This document shows, in pieces, positions 63,393 through 64,000 of a stretch of DNA of 64,000 bases (the stretch's first letter is position 1; each line of letters starts with the position of its first letter). The notes beneath the pieces were generated by a model. It was not told the origin of the DNA and ran no database searches. It saw nothing but the letters and a program-made list of their open reading frames with translations. Source of the DNA: Bradyrhizobium lupini (GTDB taxonomy: Bacteria > Pseudomonadota > Alphaproteobacteria > Rhizobiales > Xanthobacteraceae); NCBI RefSeq assembly GCF_040939785.1, contig NZ_CP162553.1, positions 6,281,001 through 6,345,000 on the forward strand, given 5' to 3'. A program made the position numbers and the translations under genes.

Positions 63393-64000
63393 ATGCCAGA
63401 TCATCAATATGTCCTGACCCTGTCCTGTCCGGATCGTCCCGGCATCGTCTCGGCGGTGTCGACCTTCCTGGCGAATTCCGGACAGAACATCCTCGACGCC
63501 CAACAATTCGACGACACCGAGACCAACAAGTTCTTCATGCGGGTGGTGTTCACCGCTGCCGATCTCGCCGTGGAGCTGTCGGCACTCCAGACCGGCTTTG
63601 CCGCGATCGCCGAGCGCTTCGGAATGGAATGGCAGATGCGCGATCGCGCTGCGCATCGCAAGGTGATGCTGCTGGTGTCGAAGTCCGATCACTGCCTGGT
63701 CGACATCCTCTATCGCTGGCGCACGGGCGAGCTGCCGATGACGTTGGCCGCAATCGTCTCCAATCATCCGCGCGAGGTCTATGACGGGCTCGATTTCGGC
63801 GGGGTTCCGTTCCACTATCTGCCTGTTACGAAAGAGACCAAGCGCGAGCAGGAGGCGCAGATCCTCGATCTCGTCGCCAAGACCGGGACGGATCTCGTCG
63901 TGCTCGCCCGTTATATGCAGATATTGTCCGACGATCTCTCGGCAAATCTGTCGGGACGCTGTATCAACATCCACCACTCGTTCCTGCCGGGTTTCAAGGG
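63393..64000 (+). CDS. purU: Formyltetrahydrofolate deformylase, truncated by the window end
   Basis: ATG 63393 starts 202 visible residues: an N-terminal ACT domain ([32 protein letters not shown]) and the formyltransferase-like catalytic domain ([44 protein letters not shown] and [12 protein letters not shown] at the edge, with the catalytic His and downstream residues). PurU hydrolyses 10-formyl-THF to formate for purine synthesis and photorespiration-like one-carbon balance. The C-terminal about 85 residues lie beyond the window. It is divergent from hemD across 141 bp. Confidence 0.95.
   Translation, partial: MPDHQYVLTLSCPDRPGIVSAVSTFLANSGQNILDAQQFDDTETNKFFMRVVFTAADLAVELSALQTGFAAIAERFGMEWQMRDRAAHRKVMLLVSKSDHCLVDILYRWRTGELPMTLAAIVSNHPREVYDGLDFGGVPFHYLPVTKETKREQEAQILDLVAKTGTDLVVLARYMQILSDDLSANLSGRCINIHHSFLPGFK

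Overview
This window looks like a chromosomal segment of a Bradyrhizobium-type alphaproteobacterium. The grounds are the GC-rich coding style with GTG starts and many 4-bp ATGA/GTGA gene overlaps, a Liv-type ABC transporter operon with intergenic palindromes of bradyrhizobial style, a long zinc-ribbon/cyclase/ATPase/TPR protein, and the island genes (DUF5681, ERF, ParB-methyltransferase). The genus is an inference from gene content; no rRNA or tRNA gene was found.

Region 1 (about 0.2-33.3 kb) is a large surface-glycan locus. A minus-strand operon at 0.2-5.2 kb (CBS-nucleotidyltransferase, Gfo/Idh oxidoreductase, CMP-sugar synthetase, PtmA-like SDR, Wzx-like flippase) and a second minus-strand run at 6-10.5 kb (LegB dehydratase, LegC aminotransferase, NeuC/LegG epimerase, NeuB/LegI synthase), with a NeuD acetyltransferase inserted in the opposite direction, make up a nearly complete CMP-legionaminic acid (nonulosonate) pathway. 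Next come a nucleotidyltransferase-HAD phosphatase fusion, a Wzy-like polymerase, a Wzz-like chain-length protein, two GT-C-like membrane proteins and a GtrB-like glycosyltransferase, all on the minus strand. A plus-strand operon (18.8-22.9 kb) makes a CDP-4-keto-6-deoxyglucose-derived, probably C-methylated sugar (rfbF, rfbG, C-methyltransferase, Gfo/Idh-like protein). A further minus-strand operon (22.9-33.3 kb) carries two more GT-C-like proteins and an unusual second nonulosonate-like set: a CBS-GHMP sugar kinase, a NeuB synthase fused to a TIM-barrel isomerase-like domain, a second CMP-sugar synthetase, three SDRs and a separate TIM-barrel protein. No known pathway fits this set exactly. 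It is the best candidate here for an undescribed system.

Region 2 (33.4-37.4 kb) holds a decayed carbamoyltransferase gene, a second relic of its 3' end, and an AlgI-like MBOAT with an SGNH partner, probably for polysaccharide O-acetylation.

Region 3 (37.4-47.5 kb) is an accessory island or decayed prophage. It has long gene-free DNA, a small lipoprotein overlapping a small membrane protein, a serine-recombinase fragment, an ERF annealing protein with a C-terminal HNH-like domain, a YqaJ-type exonuclease (frameshifted), DUF5681, a ParB-DNA methyltransferase, and a cluster of TTCCCTG repeats at the right end.

Region 4 (47.5-64 kb) looks like core chromosome: a phenylacetate-CoA-ligase-like enzyme, an AGE-family epimerase, a Liv-type transporter with an acyl-CoA ligase, a Crp/Fnr regulator, the cyclase/ATPase gene, a peroxiredoxin-like protein, uroporphyrinogen-III synthase and the start of purU.

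A striking general feature is that five otherwise well-preserved genes carry six single-base frameshifts, most of them one extra base. Either the source sequence has indel errors or these genes are recently inactivated or switchable.
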